From: Pseudomonas sp. N040
Lineage (GTDB): Bacteria > Pseudomonadota > Gammaproteobacteria > Pseudomonadales > Pseudomonadaceae
Direction: 5' to 3'
DNA length: 64,000 nucleotides
Assembly: GCF_015637705.1 (NCBI RefSeq)
Contig: NZ_JADOBE010000005.1
Span: 186,001-250,000, forward strand
The notes beneath the pieces are model-generated. The model made no database searches and was not told where the DNA came from. It saw only the letters and a list, made by a program, of their open reading frames with translations. A program made the translations under genes and the position numbers. Shown here piece after piece: positions 22,895 to 36,314 of this stretch (positions are counted from its first letter, which is position 1; each line of letters opens with the position of its first letter).

Positions 22895-24360
22895 TGCCGA
22901 TGCCGCTCAACCAGTTGCTGCCCCAGGCCGAGACTTCGGTGCTGATTCGCGAGCTGACCCTGGACAGCCGCAAGGTGCTGCCGGGCGACCTGTTCCTCGC
23001 GGTACCCGGGGCCCTGCATGATGCCCGCGAGCATATCGGCGATGCCATCGGCCGTGGCGCGACGGCAGTGGTGTATGAGGCCGAGGGTGCGCAGTTTGTC
23101 CTGGCGAATCCCGGCGTGGCGCTGATACCGGTCAAGGGATTGTCGGCCCAGCTGTCGGCGATCGCCGGGCGCTTCTATGGTGAGCCGAGCCGGGCCATGC
23201 GCCTGGTCGGGGTCACCGGCACCAACGGCAAGACCAGCGTGACCCAATTGATTGCCCAGGCGCTGGATCGTCTGGGCGAGCCGTGCGGCATCGTCGGCAC
23301 CCTGGGCTGCGGCTTTCATGGTGCCCTGCAGGCCGGTCGTCACACCACGCCGGATGCACTGGCGGTGCAGGCGACCCTGGCTGACCTCAAGCAAGCCGGT
23401 GCGCGTGCGGTGGCGATGGAAGTTTCCTCCCACGGGCTGGATCAGGACCGGGTGGCGGCACTCGATTTCGAAGTGGCGGTGTTCACCAACCTGACCCGTG
23501 ATCACCTCGACTACCACGGCTCGATGGACAGCTATGCCGCGGTCAAGTCGCGGCTGTTTGCCTGGCCGCAGCTCAAGTGCCGGGTGATCAACCTGGATGA
23601 TCCGTTCGGTCGCACACTGGCCGGCCAGAAGCTGCCTTCGCGGCTGATTGGCTACAGCCTGGAAAATACTGCCGCCGATCTCTATTGCCTGGATGCCCGC
23701 TTCAGCGACCAGGGCATCGAGGCGCGCATCGTCACGCCGCAGGGCGATGGCTTGCTGCGCAGTTCCCTGCTCGGGCGCTTCAATCTGAGCAACCTGCTGG
23801 CCACCATCGGCGCCCTGATCGGCATGGGTTATCCGCAGGATGAAATCCTCGCTGCCATGCCGCACCTGCAGGGCCCGGCCGGGCGCATGCAGCGCCTGGG
23901 CGGGGCTGGACAGCCGCTGGTGGTGGTCGACTACGCGCATACCCCGGATGCCCTGGAGAAAGTCCTGGCTGCCTTGCGCCCGCAGGTGAGTGGCGAGCTG
24001 CTGTGCCTGTTCGGCTGTGGTGGCGACCGCGACCGCGGCAAGCGCGCACTGATGGCGGAAGTTGCCGAGCGGCTGGCCGACCGCGTGCTGGTCACCGACG
24101 ACAATCCGCGCAGCGAAGATCCGGCACGGATTTTCAGTGATATTCGCAGCGGTTTTGCCCGACCGCAGGCGGTGACCTTCCAGCATGGTCGCGCCGAGGC
24201 CATCGACGCGCTGGTTGGCGCTGCCCGGCTGGGCGACGTGGTGGTGCTGGCCGGCAAGGGCCATGAGGATTACCAGGAAATCAACGGCCAACGCCTGCCG
24301 TTTTCGGATCTGCAGCAGGCCGCCCTGGCCCTGGCTGCATGGGAGGTGGCGCATGCTTGA
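22894..24360 (+). CDS. murE: UDP-MurNAc-L-Ala-D-Glu:meso-DAP ligase
   Basis: 488 aa Mur ligase. The P-loop is GTNGKTS (about 109-115), with the HTTPD segment following. The substrate-selecting motif DNPR (near residue 407) indicates meso-diaminopimelate rather than lysine. It adds the third stem-peptide residue in the cytosol. Its start shares one base with the ftsI stop. Confidence 0.96.
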
Positions 24361-25726
24361 GGCGCTGACCCTGAGCCGAATCGCGGCCAGCCTGAACGGC
24401 CGCCTGCTGGGCCGTGATGTGCAGTTCTCGGCAGTTTCCACCGACAGCCGGAAGATTGCCCCGGGGCAGCTGTTCATTGCCCTGAGCGGGCCGAATTTCG
24501 ACGGCCATGACTACCTGCGCGACGTCGCGGAGAAGGGCGCGGTTGCCGCGCTGGTCGAACGTCCGGTGGCGGGTGTCGACCTGCCACAACTGCAGGTCGC
24601 CGATACGCGCATCGCCCTCGGCCAGCTCGGCGCCCTCAACCGCCAGGCCTACAGCGGGCCATTGGTGGCCATTACCGGATCCAGCGGCAAGACCACGGTC
24701 AAGGAAATGCTCGCCAGCATCCTGCGCGCCAGCCTGGGTGGTGCGGTGCTGGCCACCCGCGGCAACCTGAACAACGATCTCGGCGTGCCGCTGACCCTGC
24801 TCGAACTGGACCGCCAGCACGTGGCAGCAGTCATCGAGCTGGGCGCCAACCATGTCGGCGAGATTGCCTACACCGTAGCCCTGGCCAGACCGCAGGTCGC
24901 GATTCTGAACAATGCCGGCAACGCGCATGTCGGCGAGTTTGGCGGCCCCGAGAAAATTGTCGAGGCCAAGGGCGAGATCATTGACGGGCTGGCTGCCGAT
25001 GGGGTGGCCGTGCTCAACCTGGATGACCCGGCCTTTGCCCGCTGGGCCGCGCGGGCCGGCGTCCGGCGTGTGCTCAGCTTTGCCCTGGACAACCCGGCAG
25101 CCGACCTGCATGCCAGCGATATCCGGCTGGATGCCCGCGGTTGCCCGGCGTTTACCCTGCAGGGGCTGGCGGACGAGGTGCGGATCCAGCTCAATCTGCT
25201 GGGCCGGCATAATGTCGCCAACGCCCTGGCCGCCGCCGCCGCCGCCCATGCCCTGAAGGTGCCGCTGGTCGGAATCCGCCAGGGCCTGGAAAGCCTGCAA
25301 CCGGTCAAAGGCCGCGCCGTAGCGCAGTTGGCGACGAATGGCGTGCGATTGATCGACGATACCTACAACGCCAACCCGATTTCGATGTGTGCCGCGGTTG
25401 ATATACTCGCCGCCTTCCCCGGGCGCACCGTTCTGGTCCTCGGGGACATGGGCGAGTTGGGCGAGTGGGCCGAGCAGGGCCATCGCGATGTCGGCGCTTA
25501 TGCCGCCGGCAAAGTCAGCGCGCTGTATGCCGTTGGCCCGCTGATGCGCCATGCCGTGGCGGCATTCGGCGCCGAAGGCCGCCACTTTGCCGATCAGGCC
25601 AGCCTGATCGCGGCGCTGGCGGCCGAGCAGGGACCCTCCACCACGCTTCTGATCAAAGGTTCGCGCAGTGCGGCCATGGACAAGGTCGTCGCCGCACTTT
25701 GCGCATCCACCGAGGAGAATCACTAA
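24353..25726 (+). CDS. murF: UDP-MurNAc-tripeptide:D-Ala-D-Ala ligase
   Basis: 457 aa Mur ligase with P-loop GSSGKTT (about 106-112), [10 protein letters not shown], and DDTYNANP in the C-terminal domain. It completes the pentapeptide by adding D-Ala-D-Ala. It overlaps murE by eight bases; GGGAGG at 24341 sets the ATG at 24353. Confidence 0.96.
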   Translation: MLEALTLSRIAASLNGRLLGRDVQFSAVSTDSRKIAPGQLFIALSGPNFDGHDYLRDVAEKGAVAALVERPVAGVDLPQLQVADTRIALGQLGALNRQAYSGPLVAITGSSGKTTVKEMLASILRASLGGAVLATRGNLNNDLGVPLTLLELDRQHVAAVIELGANHVGEIAYTVALARPQVAILNNAGNAHVGEFGGPEKIVEAKGEIIDGLAADGVAVLNLDDPAFARWAARAGVRRVLSFALDNPAADLHASDIRLDARGCPAFTLQGLADEVRIQLNLLGRHNVANALAAAAAAHALKVPLVGIRQGLESLQPVKGRAVAQLATNGVRLIDDTYNANPISMCAAVDILAAFPGRTVLVLGDMGELGEWAEQGHRDVGAYAAGKVSALYAVGPLMRHAVAAFGAEGRHFADQASLIAALAAEQGPSTTLLIKGSRSAAMDKVVAALCASTEENH

Positions 25727-26808
25727 TGCTGCTGCTGCTGGCGGAGTACCTGCAACAGTTTTACAAGGGCTTTGGCGTGTTCCAGTACCTGACCCTGCGC
25801 GGGATTCTGGGCGTGCTGACCGCGCTGGCCCTGTCCCTGTGGCTGGGGCCGTGGATGATTCGCACCCTGCAGATCCGCCAGATCGGCCAGGCCGTGCGTA
25901 ATGACGGCCCGCAATCGCACCTGTCGAAGAAGGGTACGCCGACCATGGGTGGTGCGCTGATTCTGTCGGCCATCGCCATCAGCACGCTGCTCTGGGCGGA
26001 CCTGTCCAACCGCTATGTCTGGGTCGTGCTGGTGGTCACCCTGCTGTTCGGCGCGATTGGCTGGGTCGACGACTACCGCAAGGTAATCGAGAAGAACTCG
26101 CGCGGGCTGCCGAGCCGCTGGAAATATTTCTGGCAGTCGGTGTTCGGGGTTGCCGCCGCCGGCTTCCTGTTCATGACCGCGCAGAGCCCGGTGGAAACCA
26201 CCCTGATCGTGCCGATGCTCAAGGATGTCAGCATTCCGCTGGGCGCCGGCTTCATCGTGCTGACCTACTTCGTCATCGTCGGCACCAGCAATGCGGTCAA
26301 CCTGACCGATGGCCTGGATGGCCTGGCGATCATGCCGACAGTGATGGTCGGTGGCGCGCTGGGCATCTTCTGTTACCTCTCGGGTAACGTGAAGTTTGCC
26401 GAATACCTGCTGATTCCCTACGTGCCGGGTGCTGGCGAGCTGATCGTGTTCTGCGCGGCGATGGTCGGTGCCGGGCTGGGTTTCCTCTGGTTCAACACCT
26501 ATCCGGCGCAAGTGTTCATGGGGGACGTCGGTGCGCTGGCGTTGGGCGCCGCGCTGGGCACCATCGCGGTGATCGTGCGGCAGGAGATCGTGCTGTTCAT
26601 CATGGGTGGGGTGTTCGTCATGGAAACCCTGTCGGTGATCATCCAGGTTGCGTCCTTCAAGCTGACCGGCAAGCGGGTGTTCCGCATGGCGCCGATTCAT
26701 CACCACTTCGAACTCAAGGGCTGGCCGGAGCCGCGGGTGATAGTGCGCTTCTGGATCATCACCGTGATTCTCGTCCTGGTTGGCCTGGCCACCCTGAAGT
26801 TGAGGTAA
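25726..26808 (+). CDS. mraY: Phospho-MurNAc-pentapeptide transferase
   Basis: 360 aa inner-membrane enzyme with about ten hydrophobic helices. Conserved sites are GTPTMGG, the Mg-binding DDYRK, the catalytic [10 protein letters not shown] and, late in the chain, the HHHFE-type motif. It transfers phospho-MurNAc-pentapeptide to undecaprenyl phosphate, making lipid I. It starts on the last base of murF. Confidence 0.97.
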   Translation: MLLLLAEYLQQFYKGFGVFQYLTLRGILGVLTALALSLWLGPWMIRTLQIRQIGQAVRNDGPQSHLSKKGTPTMGGALILSAIAISTLLWADLSNRYVWVVLVVTLLFGAIGWVDDYRKVIEKNSRGLPSRWKYFWQSVFGVAAAGFLFMTAQSPVETTLIVPMLKDVSIPLGAGFIVLTYFVIVGTSNAVNLTDGLDGLAIMPTVMVGGALGIFCYLSGNVKFAEYLLIPYVPGAGELIVFCAAMVGAGLGFLWFNTYPAQVFMGDVGALALGAALGTIAVIVRQEIVLFIMGGVFVMETLSVIIQVASFKLTGKRVFRMAPIHHHFELKGWPEPRVIVRFWIITVILVLVGLATLKLR

Positions 26809-26814
26809 TAGACA

Positions 26815-28161
26815 GTGTCACTGATCGCTTCCGACCAGTTCCGTATCGTTGTCGGCCTCGGCAAGAGCGGCATGTCCGTGGTGCGCTTCCTCGCGCAGCA
26901 GGGCGTGCGCTTCGCCGTGGCCGACACGCGCGCGAACCCGCCGGAGCTGGCGACCCTGCAGCGCGACTATCCGCAGGTGGAAGTGCGTTGCGGCGAGCTG
27001 GACGCGGAGTTCCTCTGCCGCGCCTCGGAGCTGTATGTCAGCCCTGGCCTGGCCGTGGCCACCCCGGCGCTGCAGGTGGCGGCGGCGCGTGGCGTCAAGC
27101 TGTCCGGTGACATAGACCTGTTTGCCCGCTACGCGCAGGCGCCGATCGTGGCGATAACCGGTTCCAACGCCAAGAGCACCGTGACCACCCTGGTCGGTGA
27201 GATGGCCCGGGCGGCCGGCAAGCGGGTGGCGGTCGGCGGCAATCTCGGCCTGCCGGCACTGGATCTGCTGGCCGCTGACGTCGAGCTGTATGTCGTCGAG
27301 TTGTCCAGCTTCCAGCTGGAGACCACCGAATCGCTGAATGCAGAAGTGGCGACCTGCCTGAATATCAGCGAAGACCACATGGACCGCTACGCCGGCATGC
27401 CGCAGTACCATCTGGCCAAGCACCGGATATTCCGGGGTGCCCGCCAGGTGGTGGTGAACCGTGACGATGCGCTGTCACGGCCGTTGCTGGCCGATCAGCT
27501 GCCGTGCTGGACCTTCGGCCTGGGCAAGCCGGATTTCAAGGGCTTTGGCCTGATCGAGGAGGCTGGCGAGAAATGGCTGGCATTCCAGTTCGAGCCCCTG
27601 CTGCCGGTGCGCGAACTGAAGATCCGCGGTGCGCACAACCAGAGCAATGCACTGGCGGCGCTGGCACTGGGCCACGCCGTCGGCCTGCCGTTCGCGCCGA
27701 TGCTCGTGGCCCTGCAGCAGTTCACCGGCCTGGCCCATCGCTGCCAGTGGGTTGGCGAACACAAGGGTGCCGCTTATTACGACGACTCCAAGGCCACCAA
27801 TGTCGGCGCCGCGCTGGCCGCCATTGAAGGCCTTGGCGCGGATATCAGCGGCAAGCTGCTGCTGATCGCCGGCGGTGACGGCAAGGGTGCCGATTTCTCC
27901 GCGCTGCAGGCGCCGGTGGCGCGCTTCTGCCGCGCCGTGGTGCTGCTCGGTCGTGATGCCGGCCGCCTGGCCGAGGCGCTCGGCAGCAGCGTGCCGCAGG
28001 TGCGGGTAAGCAGCCTGGAGGAGGCCGTGCGGCGCAGCGCCGAACTGGCCCGGCCGGGCGATGCGGTGTTGCTCTCGCCGGCCTGCGCCAGCCTGGACAT
28101 GTTCAAGAATTTCGAAGAACGCGGGCGGCTGTTCGCCCAGGCCGTGGGAGGGCTCGGCTGA
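26815..28161 (+). CDS. murD: UDP-MurNAc-L-Ala:D-Glu ligase
   Basis: 448 aa Mur ligase with N-terminal VVGLGKSGMS nucleotide-sugar domain, P-loop GSNAKST (about 118-124) and the C-terminal segment YYDDSKATN. It adds the second residue, D-Glu. It starts with GTG at 26815 behind GAGG, six bases after mraY. Its stop overlaps the ftsW ATG. Confidence 0.96.
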   Translation: MSLIASDQFRIVVGLGKSGMSVVRFLAQQGVRFAVADTRANPPELATLQRDYPQVEVRCGELDAEFLCRASELYVSPGLAVATPALQVAAARGVKLSGDIDLFARYAQAPIVAITGSNAKSTVTTLVGEMARAAGKRVAVGGNLGLPALDLLAADVELYVVELSSFQLETTESLNAEVATCLNISEDHMDRYAGMPQYHLAKHRIFRGARQVVVNRDDALSRPLLADQLPCWTFGLGKPDFKGFGLIEEAGEKWLAFQFEPLLPVRELKIRGAHNQSNALAALALGHAVGLPFAPMLVALQQFTGLAHRCQWVGEHKGAAYYDDSKATNVGAALAAIEGLGADISGKLLLIAGGDGKGADFSALQAPVARFCRAVVLLGRDAGRLAEALGSSVPQVRVSSLEEAVRRSAELARPGDAVLLSPACASLDMFKNFEERGRLFAQAVGGLG

Positions 28162-29372
28162 TGCTGCCATCCCTGTTCAATGCGCCCTCACCACTGTTCA
28201 GTTCGCGCGGGATCGACCTGGACTTCCCGCTGCTGGCCGGTTGCCTGGCCCTGCTCGGCCTCGGCCTGGTGATGATCGCCTCGTCCTCCTCGGAAATTGC
28301 CGCGGTGAATATGGGCAATACCCACTACAACACCATTCGCCACTTGGTCTATCTGGCGCTGGGCCTGGTTGCGTGCGGGCTGACCATGATGGTGCCGATG
28401 GCCGAAGTGCAAAAGCGCAGCGGCAGCCTGCTGCTGGTTGCCATAGTGCTGCTGGTTCTGGTGCTGCTGCCGGGCCTTGGCCGCGAAGTCAACGGGGCCA
28501 AGCGCTGGATCGGCGTGGGCCTGTTCAATGTGCAGCCTTCCGAGCTGGCCAAGGTGTTTGCGGTGACCTTCCTCGCCTCTTATCTGGTGCGTCGGCAGAA
28601 GCAGGTACGCGAGAGCTGGATGGGCTTCTTCGCGCCGTTTTTCGTGCTCCTGCCGGTCGCCGGCTTGCTGCTGCTGGAGCCGGACTTTGGCGCCACCGTG
28701 GTGATGCTCGCGGCCGCGGCCGGCATGCTGTTCCTCGGCGGGGTCGGGCTGTTCCGCTTCGGCCTGCTGATTCTGCTGGCGGCTGCCGCGGTTTACGCGC
28801 TGGTCCAGGACCCCTATCGCTGGGCGCGGATCACCAACTTCTCCGACCCCTGGGCCGACCAGTTCGGCGCCGGCTACCAGTTGAGCCAGGCCCTGATTGC
28901 CTTCGGCCGCGGCGAATGGCTGGGGGTGGGGCTGGGCAACAGTGTGCAGAAGCAGTTCTATCTGCCGGAAGCGCATACCGACTTCGTGTTCTCCGTGCTG
29001 GCCGAAGAGTTGGGACTGGTTGGCGCCTTGCTGACCGTGGCGCTGTTTGTCTTCGTCGGGGTGCGCTCGCTGTATGTCGGCCTGTGGGCCGAGCGCTCGC
29101 GGCAATTCTTCTCGGCCTATGTGGCCTATGGCCTGGCCTTTCTGTGGATCGGCCAGATCCTGATCAATATCGGGGTGAATATCGGCCTGTTGCCGACCAA
29201 GGGCCTGACCCTGCCGTTCCTCAGTTACGGCGGCAGCTCGCTGATCATCTGCTGTGCCAGCCTGGGCATGTTGCTGCGCATCGAGTGGGAGAGCCGGACC
29301 TACCTGGGCAGCGCCGAAGTCGAGTTCAGCGAAGAAGACTTTACCGTGGAGGAGCTGACCCATGCCCGGTAA
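28161..29372 (+). CDS. ftsW: Septal peptidoglycan glycosyltransferase FtsW
   Basis: 403 aa SEDS-family membrane protein with about ten helices. Key sites include the NGAKRWI loop and QPSELAK, EPDFG, the EAHTDFVFSV segment and, late, FLSYGGSS. It polymerises lipid II at the division site together with PBP3. It overlaps murG by 11 bases. Confidence 0.95.
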   Translation: MLPSLFNAPSPLFSSRGIDLDFPLLAGCLALLGLGLVMIASSSSEIAAVNMGNTHYNTIRHLVYLALGLVACGLTMMVPMAEVQKRSGSLLLVAIVLLVLVLLPGLGREVNGAKRWIGVGLFNVQPSELAKVFAVTFLASYLVRRQKQVRESWMGFFAPFFVLLPVAGLLLLEPDFGATVVMLAAAAGMLFLGGVGLFRFGLLILLAAAAVYALVQDPYRWARITNFSDPWADQFGAGYQLSQALIAFGRGEWLGVGLGNSVQKQFYLPEAHTDFVFSVLAEELGLVGALLTVALFVFVGVRSLYVGLWAERSRQFFSAYVAYGLAFLWIGQILINIGVNIGLLPTKGLTLPFLSYGGSSLIICCASLGMLLRIEWESRTYLGSAEVEFSEEDFTVEELTHAR

Positions 29373-30424
29373 TGTCCTGATCATGGCCGGCGGCACCGGC
29401 GGCCACGTGTTCCCCGCCCTGGCCTGTGCCCGCGAGTTCCAGGCGCGCGGCTACAGCGTGCACTGGCTGGGTACCCCGCGCGGGATCGAGAATGAACTGG
29501 TGCCGGCGGCCGGGCTGCCGCTGCACCGCATCAGCATCAGCGGCCTGCGCGGCAAGGGCCTGCTGGCCCTGCTCAAGGCGCCGCTGCAGCTGTTGCTTGC
29601 GCTGCTGCAGGCGCGCCGCATCGTGCGCCAGCTGCAGCCGGTCTGCGTGCTCGGCATGGGCGGCTATGTCACCGGCCCGGGCGGCCTGGCGGCCTGGCTG
29701 AACGGCTCACCGCTGATCATCCACGAGCAGAATGCCGTGGCCGGTACCGCCAATCGCAGCCTGGCGGCTTTCGCCAAGCGCATTTGCGAAGCCTTCCCCA
29801 ATACCTTCGCCAGCAGCGCCAAGCTCTGCACCACGGGCAACCCGGTACGCGAGGAACTGTTTCTGGAGACTCCGCGGCCGCCCCTGGCCGGACGCCGGCC
29901 GCGGCTGCTGGTACTTGGCGGCAGCCTGGGCGCCGAACCGCTGAACCAGCTGTTGCCGGCGGCCCTGGCCAAACTGCCGGAAGAACTGCGTCCGCAGGTG
30001 TTCCACCAGGCCGGCAAGCAGCATGCGCAGATCACCGCCGAACGCTATCGGCAGGCGCAGGTCGAGGCCGAAGTGGCTCCGTTCATCAGCGACATGGCGG
30101 CGGCGTATGGCCAGGCGGACCTGGTGATCTGCCGCGCCGGTGCCCTGACGGTCAGCGAACTGGCGGCTGCCGGATTGCCGGCCCTGCTGATTCCGTTGCC
30201 GCATGCCATCGATGATCACCAGACCCGCAATGCTGCCTACCTGGCCGATGCCGGCGCCGCCGTATTGCTGCCGCAACACAAGACCGACGCGGACCAGTTG
30301 GCCGCGCAGCTGACCGAGGTGCTCATGCAGCCGGGAAAACTCAAGACCATGGGCGCCACTGCGCGCCGCCTGGCAAAACCCGACGCAACCCGGACGGTGG
30401 TCAGCATCTGCCTGGAGGTGGCGC

Positions 30425-30432
<8 letters not shown>
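29362..30432 (+). CDS. murG: UDP-GlcNAc:lipid I GlcNAc transferase
   Basis: 356 aa GT28 glycosyltransferase with the N-terminal glycine loop [12 protein letters not shown], the second GGYVTGPGG, and the donor-site [14 protein letters not shown]...PHAIDDHQT. It makes lipid II on the inner face of the membrane. It is nested by overlap with ftsW and murC. Confidence 0.96.
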
Positions 30433-32838
<2,406 letters not shown>

Positions 32839-32841
32839 GCG

Positions 32842-33702
32842 ATGAGCAGCGCAACGCTTCGTTATCCAGCCGCACCACTGCGCGCGCCCCTGCGCAGCAA
32901 GCCCGCGCCGCGCGGGGCAAGCCGCATGGTGGTCAAGGAACCGCGCAAGCTGACTGTGCCCAAGACCAATTTTTCCGCACTCAAGCGCCTGGTCTGGCCG
33001 GTGCTGATGGTGTTGCTGGTGGTGGGCGCCTTTCAGTTGCCCGATCAGCTGTTGCCATTTGTCGACCGGCCGATCAGCAAGATCAGCGTCCGTGGCGAAC
33101 TCGGCCCGGCCAACCAGCAGGTCATTCAGCAACTGGTAGCCCCGTATGCCGGCGCCAGTTTCTTCGCCTCCGACATGACCCGCCTGCGCCGCGAGCTGGA
33201 GCAGATGCCGTGGATTGCCCAGGCAGAAGTGCGCCGGGTCTGGCCCGACCAGGTGCTGGTGCAGCTGGAAGAGCAGCTGCCGGTGGCCCGCTGGGGCGCT
33301 GCTGCGCTGCTGAACAACAGCGGCGAAGCCTTTACCCCGCAGGATCTGGAACCTTACCAGAACCTGCCCCTGCTGCAGGGACCGCAACGGGCGCAGGCGC
33401 AGGTCATGCAGCAGTACCAGATGCTCAGCCAGATGCTGCGCCCGCTGGGCTTTTCGATCACCCGCCTGGAGCTGCGCGAGCGCGGCAGCTGGTTCGTCTC
33501 GACGGCGCAGGGGGTGGAGTTGCTGCTGGGACGTGACCATCTGGTGGAAAAGGTTCAGCGGTTCGTGGCCATTTACAACAAGGCGCTCAAGGACCGGCTC
33601 GCCAGTATCGAACGTGTTGATTTGCGCTACCCGAATGGTTTGGCGGTTGCCTGGCGTGTGCCAGCAGTACCCGCGGCAGCACCTGCTGCAGTTGTGAATT
33701 GA
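32842..33702 (+). CDS. ftsQ: Cell division protein FtsQ
   Basis: 286 aa bitopic protein: a basic cytoplasmic N-terminus (about 1-50), one membrane helix (about 53-72), a POTRA domain ([13 protein letters not shown] onward) and the FtsQ beta domain with [15 protein letters not shown]. It is part of the FtsQLB divisome complex. It begins three bases after ddl. Confidence 0.94.
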   Translation: MSSATLRYPAAPLRAPLRSKPAPRGASRMVVKEPRKLTVPKTNFSALKRLVWPVLMVLLVVGAFQLPDQLLPFVDRPISKISVRGELGPANQQVIQQLVAPYAGASFFASDMTRLRRELEQMPWIAQAEVRRVWPDQVLVQLEEQLPVARWGAAALLNNSGEAFTPQDLEPYQNLPLLQGPQRAQAQVMQQYQMLSQMLRPLGFSITRLELRERGSWFVSTAQGVELLLGRDHLVEKVQRFVAIYNKALKDRLASIERVDLRYPNGLAVAWRVPAVPAAAPAAVVN

Positions 33703-33716
33703 GGAGTAGGGAACGC

Positions 33717-34961
33717 ATGGCAACTGTACATAGCAGCAAGATGATCGTTGGCCTGGATATCGGCACCTCGAAAGTGGTAGCCCTGGTCGGCGAATTGAAT
33801 GCCGACGGCGAGCTGGAAATTGTCGGAATCGGCAGTCATCCGTCGCGCGGGCTGAAAAAGGGTGTGGTGGTCAATATCGAATCCACCGTGCAGTCCATCC
33901 AGCGGGCGATCGACGAGGCCCAGCAGATGGCCGGTTGCCGCATTCATTCGGCCTTTGTCGGCGTTGCCGGCAGCCATATTCGCAGCCTCAACTCGCACGG
34001 CATCGTGGCGATTCGCGACCGCGAAGTGAGTTTTGCCGATCTGGAGCGGGTGCTGGATGCCGCACAGGCCGTGGCTATCCCGGCCGACCAGCGGGTACTG
34101 CACACCTTGCCGCAGGATTACGTGATCGATAACCAGGAAGGCATCCGCGAACCGCTGGGCATGTCCGGCGTGCGCCTGGAGGCCAAGGTGCATGTAGTCA
34201 CCTGTGCGGTCAACGCGGCGCAGAATATCGAGAAGTGCGTGCGCCGTTGCGGCCTGGAAGTCGACGACATCATCCTGGAGCAACTGGCCTCGTCCTATTC
34301 GGTGCTGACCGATGATGAAAAGGAGCTTGGCGTCTGCCTGGTCGACATCGGTGGTGGCACCACGGATATCGCCATCTTCACCGAAGGTGCCATTCGCCAC
34401 ACGGCGGTGATTCCGATCGCTGGCGACCAGGTGACCAATGACATTGCGATGGCGTTGCGCACGCCCACCCAGTATGCCGAGGAAATCAAGATTCGGTATG
34501 CTTGTGCCCTGGCCAAACTGGCCGGTGCAGGGGAAACCATCAAGGTTCCCAGCGTCGGCGACCGGCCACCGCGGGAGCTGTCCCGCCAGGCTCTGGCCGA
34601 GGTTGTGGAGCCACGTTACGACGAGCTGTTCACCCTCATTCAGGCCGAGCTGCGGCGCAGCGGCTACGAGGACCTGATTCCGGCCGGGATCGTCCTCACC
34701 GGCGGTACCGCCAAGATGGAAGGTGCCGTCGAGCTGGCCGAAGAGATCTTTCACATGCCGGTGCGCTTGGGGATTCCGCACGGAGTCAAGGGATTGGCCG
34801 ACGTGGTGCGCAACCCTATCTATTCAACCAGCGTCGGTCTGCTGCTCTACGGCCTGCAAAAGCAGGCCGACGGCATTCCCGCGGCTGCCGGGCAGTACAG
34901 TGAAGAACCCAAGACACCCGTTCTGGATCGGCTCAAACGCTGGATCCAGGGCAATTTTTAA
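33717..34961 (+). CDS. ftsA: Cell division protein FtsA
   Basis: 414 aa actin-like ATPase: GLDIGTSKVVALVGE phosphate loop, IDIGGGTTDIA-type loop (here VDIGGGTTDIAIF), and GIVLTGGTAKMEG. The C-terminal LDRLKRWIQGNF is the amphipathic helix that ties FtsZ filaments to the inner membrane. The ATG at 33717 was chosen from homology over an upstream in-frame start. Confidence 0.96.
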   Translation: MATVHSSKMIVGLDIGTSKVVALVGELNADGELEIVGIGSHPSRGLKKGVVVNIESTVQSIQRAIDEAQQMAGCRIHSAFVGVAGSHIRSLNSHGIVAIRDREVSFADLERVLDAAQAVAIPADQRVLHTLPQDYVIDNQEGIREPLGMSGVRLEAKVHVVTCAVNAAQNIEKCVRRCGLEVDDIILEQLASSYSVLTDDEKELGVCLVDIGGGTTDIAIFTEGAIRHTAVIPIAGDQVTNDIAMALRTPTQYAEEIKIRYACALAKLAGAGETIKVPSVGDRPPRELSRQALAEVVEPRYDELFTLIQAELRRSGYEDLIPAGIVLTGGTAKMEGAVELAEEIFHMPVRLGIPHGVKGLADVVRNPIYSTSVGLLLYGLQKQADGIPAAAGQYSEEPKTPVLDRLKRWIQGNF

Positions 34962-35005
34962 CCGCGGTTGCTGTAGGCTATAAAACTAGAAGAAGGAGAG
35001 GGGCC

Positions 35006-36202
35006 ATGTTCGAACTCGTAGACAATATCCCGCAAAGTGCAGTTATCAAGGTCATTGGCGTGGGCGGCGGCGGTGGCAATGCTGTCAATCACATGATGCG
35101 CAGCAACATTGAGGGCGTGGAGTTCATTTGTGCCAACACCGATGCGCAGGCGTTGAAGAACGTCGGCGCGCAACGCGTGCTGCAGCTTGGCCCAGGCGTA
35201 ACCAAGGGACTCGGTGCCGGCACCAACCCCGAAATCGGCCGCCAGGCGGCGATGGAAGACCGCGAGCGGATTGCCGAGATCCTGGCCGGCGCCGACATGG
35301 TCTTCATTGCCACCGGCATGGGTGGTGGCACCGGCACCGGTGCGGCGCCGATCATTGCCCAGGTGGCCAAGGAAATGGGGATTCTCACCGTTGCCGTGGT
35401 CACCCGTCCGTTCCCCTTCGAGGGGAAGAAGCGCATGCAGGTGGCGGATGACGGTATTCGCGCGCTGGGTGAATGCGTCGATTCGCTGATCACCATCCCC
35501 AACGAGAAACTGCTGACCATCCTCGGCAAGGATGCCAGCCTGCTGTCCGCCTTCGCCAAGGCGGATGACGTGCTGGCCGGCGCGGTGCGCGGCATTTCCG
35601 ACATCATGCAGCGTCCCGGCCTGATGAACGTCGACTTTGCCGACGTCAAGACCGTGATGGGCGAGATGGGCATGGCGATGATGGGCACCGGCTGCGCCAG
35701 TGGTCCCAACCGTGCGCGCGAGGCGACTGAGGAGGCGATCCGCAATCCGCTGCTGGAAGATGTGAACCTGCAGGGCGCACGCGGCATCCTGGTCAACATC
35801 ACGGCGGGTCTGGACCTGTCGCTGGGTGAGTATGGTGCGGTCGGTGAAATCATCGAGGCGTTCGCTTCCGAGCATGCCACCGTCAAGGTGGGCGCGGTGA
35901 TCGATCCGGAAATGCGCGATGAGCTGCATGTGACCGTGGTGGCTACCGGACTCGGGCCGCGCATCGAGAAGCCGGTCAAGGTGGTCGACAACACTGTCCA
36001 TGTGCCGGTGATTTCTGCGGTTCCTGCAGTAGCCCAGCAACCTGCCGCTCGTCAGGAAACCACGATCAACTACAAGGACTACGATCGTCCCACAGTGCAG
36101 CGCCAGAGCCATCCCGGTGCGGCTACTGCGGCCAAGCTGAATCCGCACGATGACCTGGATTATCTGGATATCCCGGCCTTCCTGCGGCGACAGGCGGATT
36201 AG
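35006..36202 (+). CDS. ftsZ: Cell division GTPase FtsZ
   Basis: 398 aa tubulin homologue. It contains GVGGGGGNAVNHM, the tubulin signature GGGTGTGAAP (about 108-117), and the catalytic-loop NVDFADVKTVM. After a variable linker (about 320-380) the tail DYLDIPAFLRR is the docking peptide for FtsA and ZipA. AAGGAGAGG precedes the ATG. Confidence 0.98.
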   Translation: MFELVDNIPQSAVIKVIGVGGGGGNAVNHMMRSNIEGVEFICANTDAQALKNVGAQRVLQLGPGVTKGLGAGTNPEIGRQAAMEDRERIAEILAGADMVFIATGMGGGTGTGAAPIIAQVAKEMGILTVAVVTRPFPFEGKKRMQVADDGIRALGECVDSLITIPNEKLLTILGKDASLLSAFAKADDVLAGAVRGISDIMQRPGLMNVDFADVKTVMGEMGMAMMGTGCASGPNRAREATEEAIRNPLLEDVNLQGARGILVNITAGLDLSLGEYGAVGEIIEAFASEHATVKVGAVIDPEMRDELHVTVVATGLGPRIEKPVKVVDNTVHVPVISAVPAVAQQPAARQETTINYKDYDRPTVQRQSHPGAATAAKLNPHDDLDYLDIPAFLRRQAD

Positions 36203-36234
36203 TTTTCTCTATAGACGAGTTCAGTTCAATTGGT

Positions 36235-36270
36235 GTTCAGCAAAGGCCGGGTCTGCTATATTTCCCGGCC
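36235..36270 (+). promoter_or_regulatory. Candidate lpxC promoter inside a perfect inverted repeat
   Basis: TATATT at 36257-36262 has an extended -10 TGC just before it and a weak -35 GTTCAG at 36235. GGCCGGG (36245-36251) and CCCGGCC (36264-36270) are perfect inverted repeats that flank the -10. Confidence 0.45.
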
Positions 36271-36314
36271 ATTGTTGATAACTTTTCTCAACTCGCCTGA
36301 AGTCGACTGAATCC

